Assembly (NCBI RefSeq): GCF_027580225.2
Contig: NC_073355.2
Span: 22,441,501-22,505,500, forward strand
Length of the DNA: 64,000 nucleotides
DNA from: Misgurnus anguillicaudatus
Lineage: Eukaryota > Chordata > Actinopteri > Cypriniformes > Cobitidae
Direction: 5' to 3'
Both the position numbers and the translations under genes were made by a program. The notes under the pieces were generated by a model. It was not told where the DNA came from, did not search any database, and saw only the letters and a list, made by a program, of their open reading frames with translations. Shown piece after piece: positions 62,813 to 64,000 of this stretch (within the stretch, counting starts at the first letter, position 1; each line of letters begins with the position of its first letter).

Positions 62813-64000
62813 TAGGTCAGTGTGAGGAAAAGTCACAGATTCTCAATTATATGAGAAAAAGTCATGATAACAGCTCATTGTATGATGACTGTCTCAGTTT
62901 TCTGCCAGGGCTTTTTTCCCCAATTTATTCCCTTTATTATGTTATTAATTTAAATTCTTTAACCATTTGTTTAAAATGTTGCTATCCATCCCACTATTCC
63001 GTTTTCTTTGTAAATGACACTTTCCCTTTCATGTATCTCATATTTCAGTGTTTCTCTCTTAAATTTCATCCTCCATCTGCTCCAATGTTTTTCCTCATTT
63101 CTCCATCTCATTTCTCTCCTCGATCTCTTACTGTGTATGGTTGCTGTGATTGGTTCGCATACAGAGCACGAGGACGTTTAGAGCACAGAACGTGTGGTGA
63201 ACATGTGTGTCGGCCCTCGAGCTCTGCGCTCCTTCCCCTCCCACAGGCTTCACTGGGATGGCCTTGAAGAGTGTTGCTAACATTGAACCTTTGATACAAC
63301 AATACTGCAGATGTGTTCTGTTCTGGGGTTCATCAGTGTCTGAACGTTTGATCTGGATTCTTTAATAAATGTAAAAAAAATATGGCAGAATTCTGAAGAG
63401 AATGTTTTTTAATGAAAGATGTTTTTTTGGTGCAAGGGTGACTTTTATAAAAGTATTATTTTGTATTATTACACGGCTTGTTGGAATAAGTGATTCTGTA
63501 GCATGTTCCTTACCATAATTATAAAGAGCCGTGAAATAAGCCCCTTTAGATCACACTGTTTGGGCTTATTTCTGCAATAACAACCTGCTGCCTATACATT
63601 ATCCCTTACATAACAGAGCAGCTATTCACTTGGTTTGGATTTTTTATGCTTATGTAACTTTTGAGTTTTAGTGATGTATACTGAATTATGCTTCTTCTCA
63701 AAGTAGAATTTTGAAGGTGTTCACCCTAAACTTTAATTTCCATCATCATTCACCCTTAGGTTATTTTTAAAGCATTTGACTTTCTTCTATTTAATGATAT
63801 GTTTAGAATAATCTTGTTACTGATCTTTTCTGTCCCATACAATGAGTTTGAATTTGAGGGATGTCCCCATCCACTTTCATTCTTACATGAGGATGAGTAG
63901 ACAATTACAGAATTTCTTCAGGGCTCTCACGATTATGAAATTTGGCTGATGGTAATTGTCTAATAATTGTGCCGGTTATGCTGATTAATTGTCTGTTTTA
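62813..64000. other. rab11fip4 intron 1, to window end
   Basis: A T/C-rich tract covers 62900-63130 (many tttctc/atctc words). No exon with rab11fip4 character or other gene was found. Confidence 0.4.

Noticed and set aside
62092..62820. Two similar 'proteins' beginning MNGKDLRIICTPKW on opposite strands
   Set aside because: They are the two arms of the foldback element at 62283-62812 read in the same frame; there is no family resemblance and no intron/exon signal.

Overview
The window is nuclear DNA from a ray-finned fish, most likely a cyprinid. The evidence is split, intron-containing genes with teleost-like protein sequence, low GC, and dense small DNA transposons. One of these carries the TTAA-ending terminus that is very abundant in cyprinid genomes. 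There is no prokaryotic, organellar or viral gene content. Exons were placed by reading reverse-complement and forward frames against remembered vertebrate families and by matching GT/GC...AG boundaries with intact phase. No alignment was run.

Gene layout. (1) csnk1d (casein kinase 1 delta), + strand: exons 2 to 8 between 5973 and 15854, then two alternative last exons at 18243 and 23069; exon 1 lies left of the window. (2) slc16a3 (monocarboxylate transporter 4), - strand, complete CDS 30171 to 28374, tail to tail with csnk1d. (3) engase (cytosolic endo-beta-N-acetylglucosaminidase), + strand, complete CDS 38790 to 44045 in 14 exons. (4) scpep1 (retinoid-inducible serine carboxypeptidase), - strand, complete CDS 51504 to 46497 in 13 exons. 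(5) coil (coilin), + strand, complete CDS 51872 to 56538 in 7 exons, sharing a 367-bp head-to-head promoter region with scpep1. (6) rab11fip4, + strand, first coding exon only (57773 to 57925), behind a CRE + TATA promoter. The human counterparts of all six lie on chromosome 17, so this is a rearranged piece of a conserved linkage group, not a functional operon. The genes serve separate jobs: kinase signalling and clock, lactate export, free-glycan turnover, lysosomal proteolysis, Cajal bodies, and recycling endosomes.

Between and inside the genes lies a thick layer of non-autonomous DNA transposons. Several hAT-type elements have perfect 8-bp target duplications (19302-20267, 21009-21962, 38894-39726, 58950-59716). 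A second class inserted at TTAA (17197-17919, 34274-35163, 41670-42542, 44708-45817, 50446-50823), several of them long hairpins. A third pair has 6-bp duplications (14841-15491, 16493-17942). Foldback elements carrying relics of THAP zinc fingers lie at about 8945-10005 and 25225-25705. Nesting is frequent and lets relative insertion order be read directly.

I did not find a clearly new biological system. The observations most worth checking are an apparently broken csnk1d splice donor that can be rescued by a 5-base slip to a GC-AG intron, the paired-THAP foldback family, an A-in-B-in-A nest at 35225-36276, and a TTAA insertion whose empty site is preserved elsewhere in the window.
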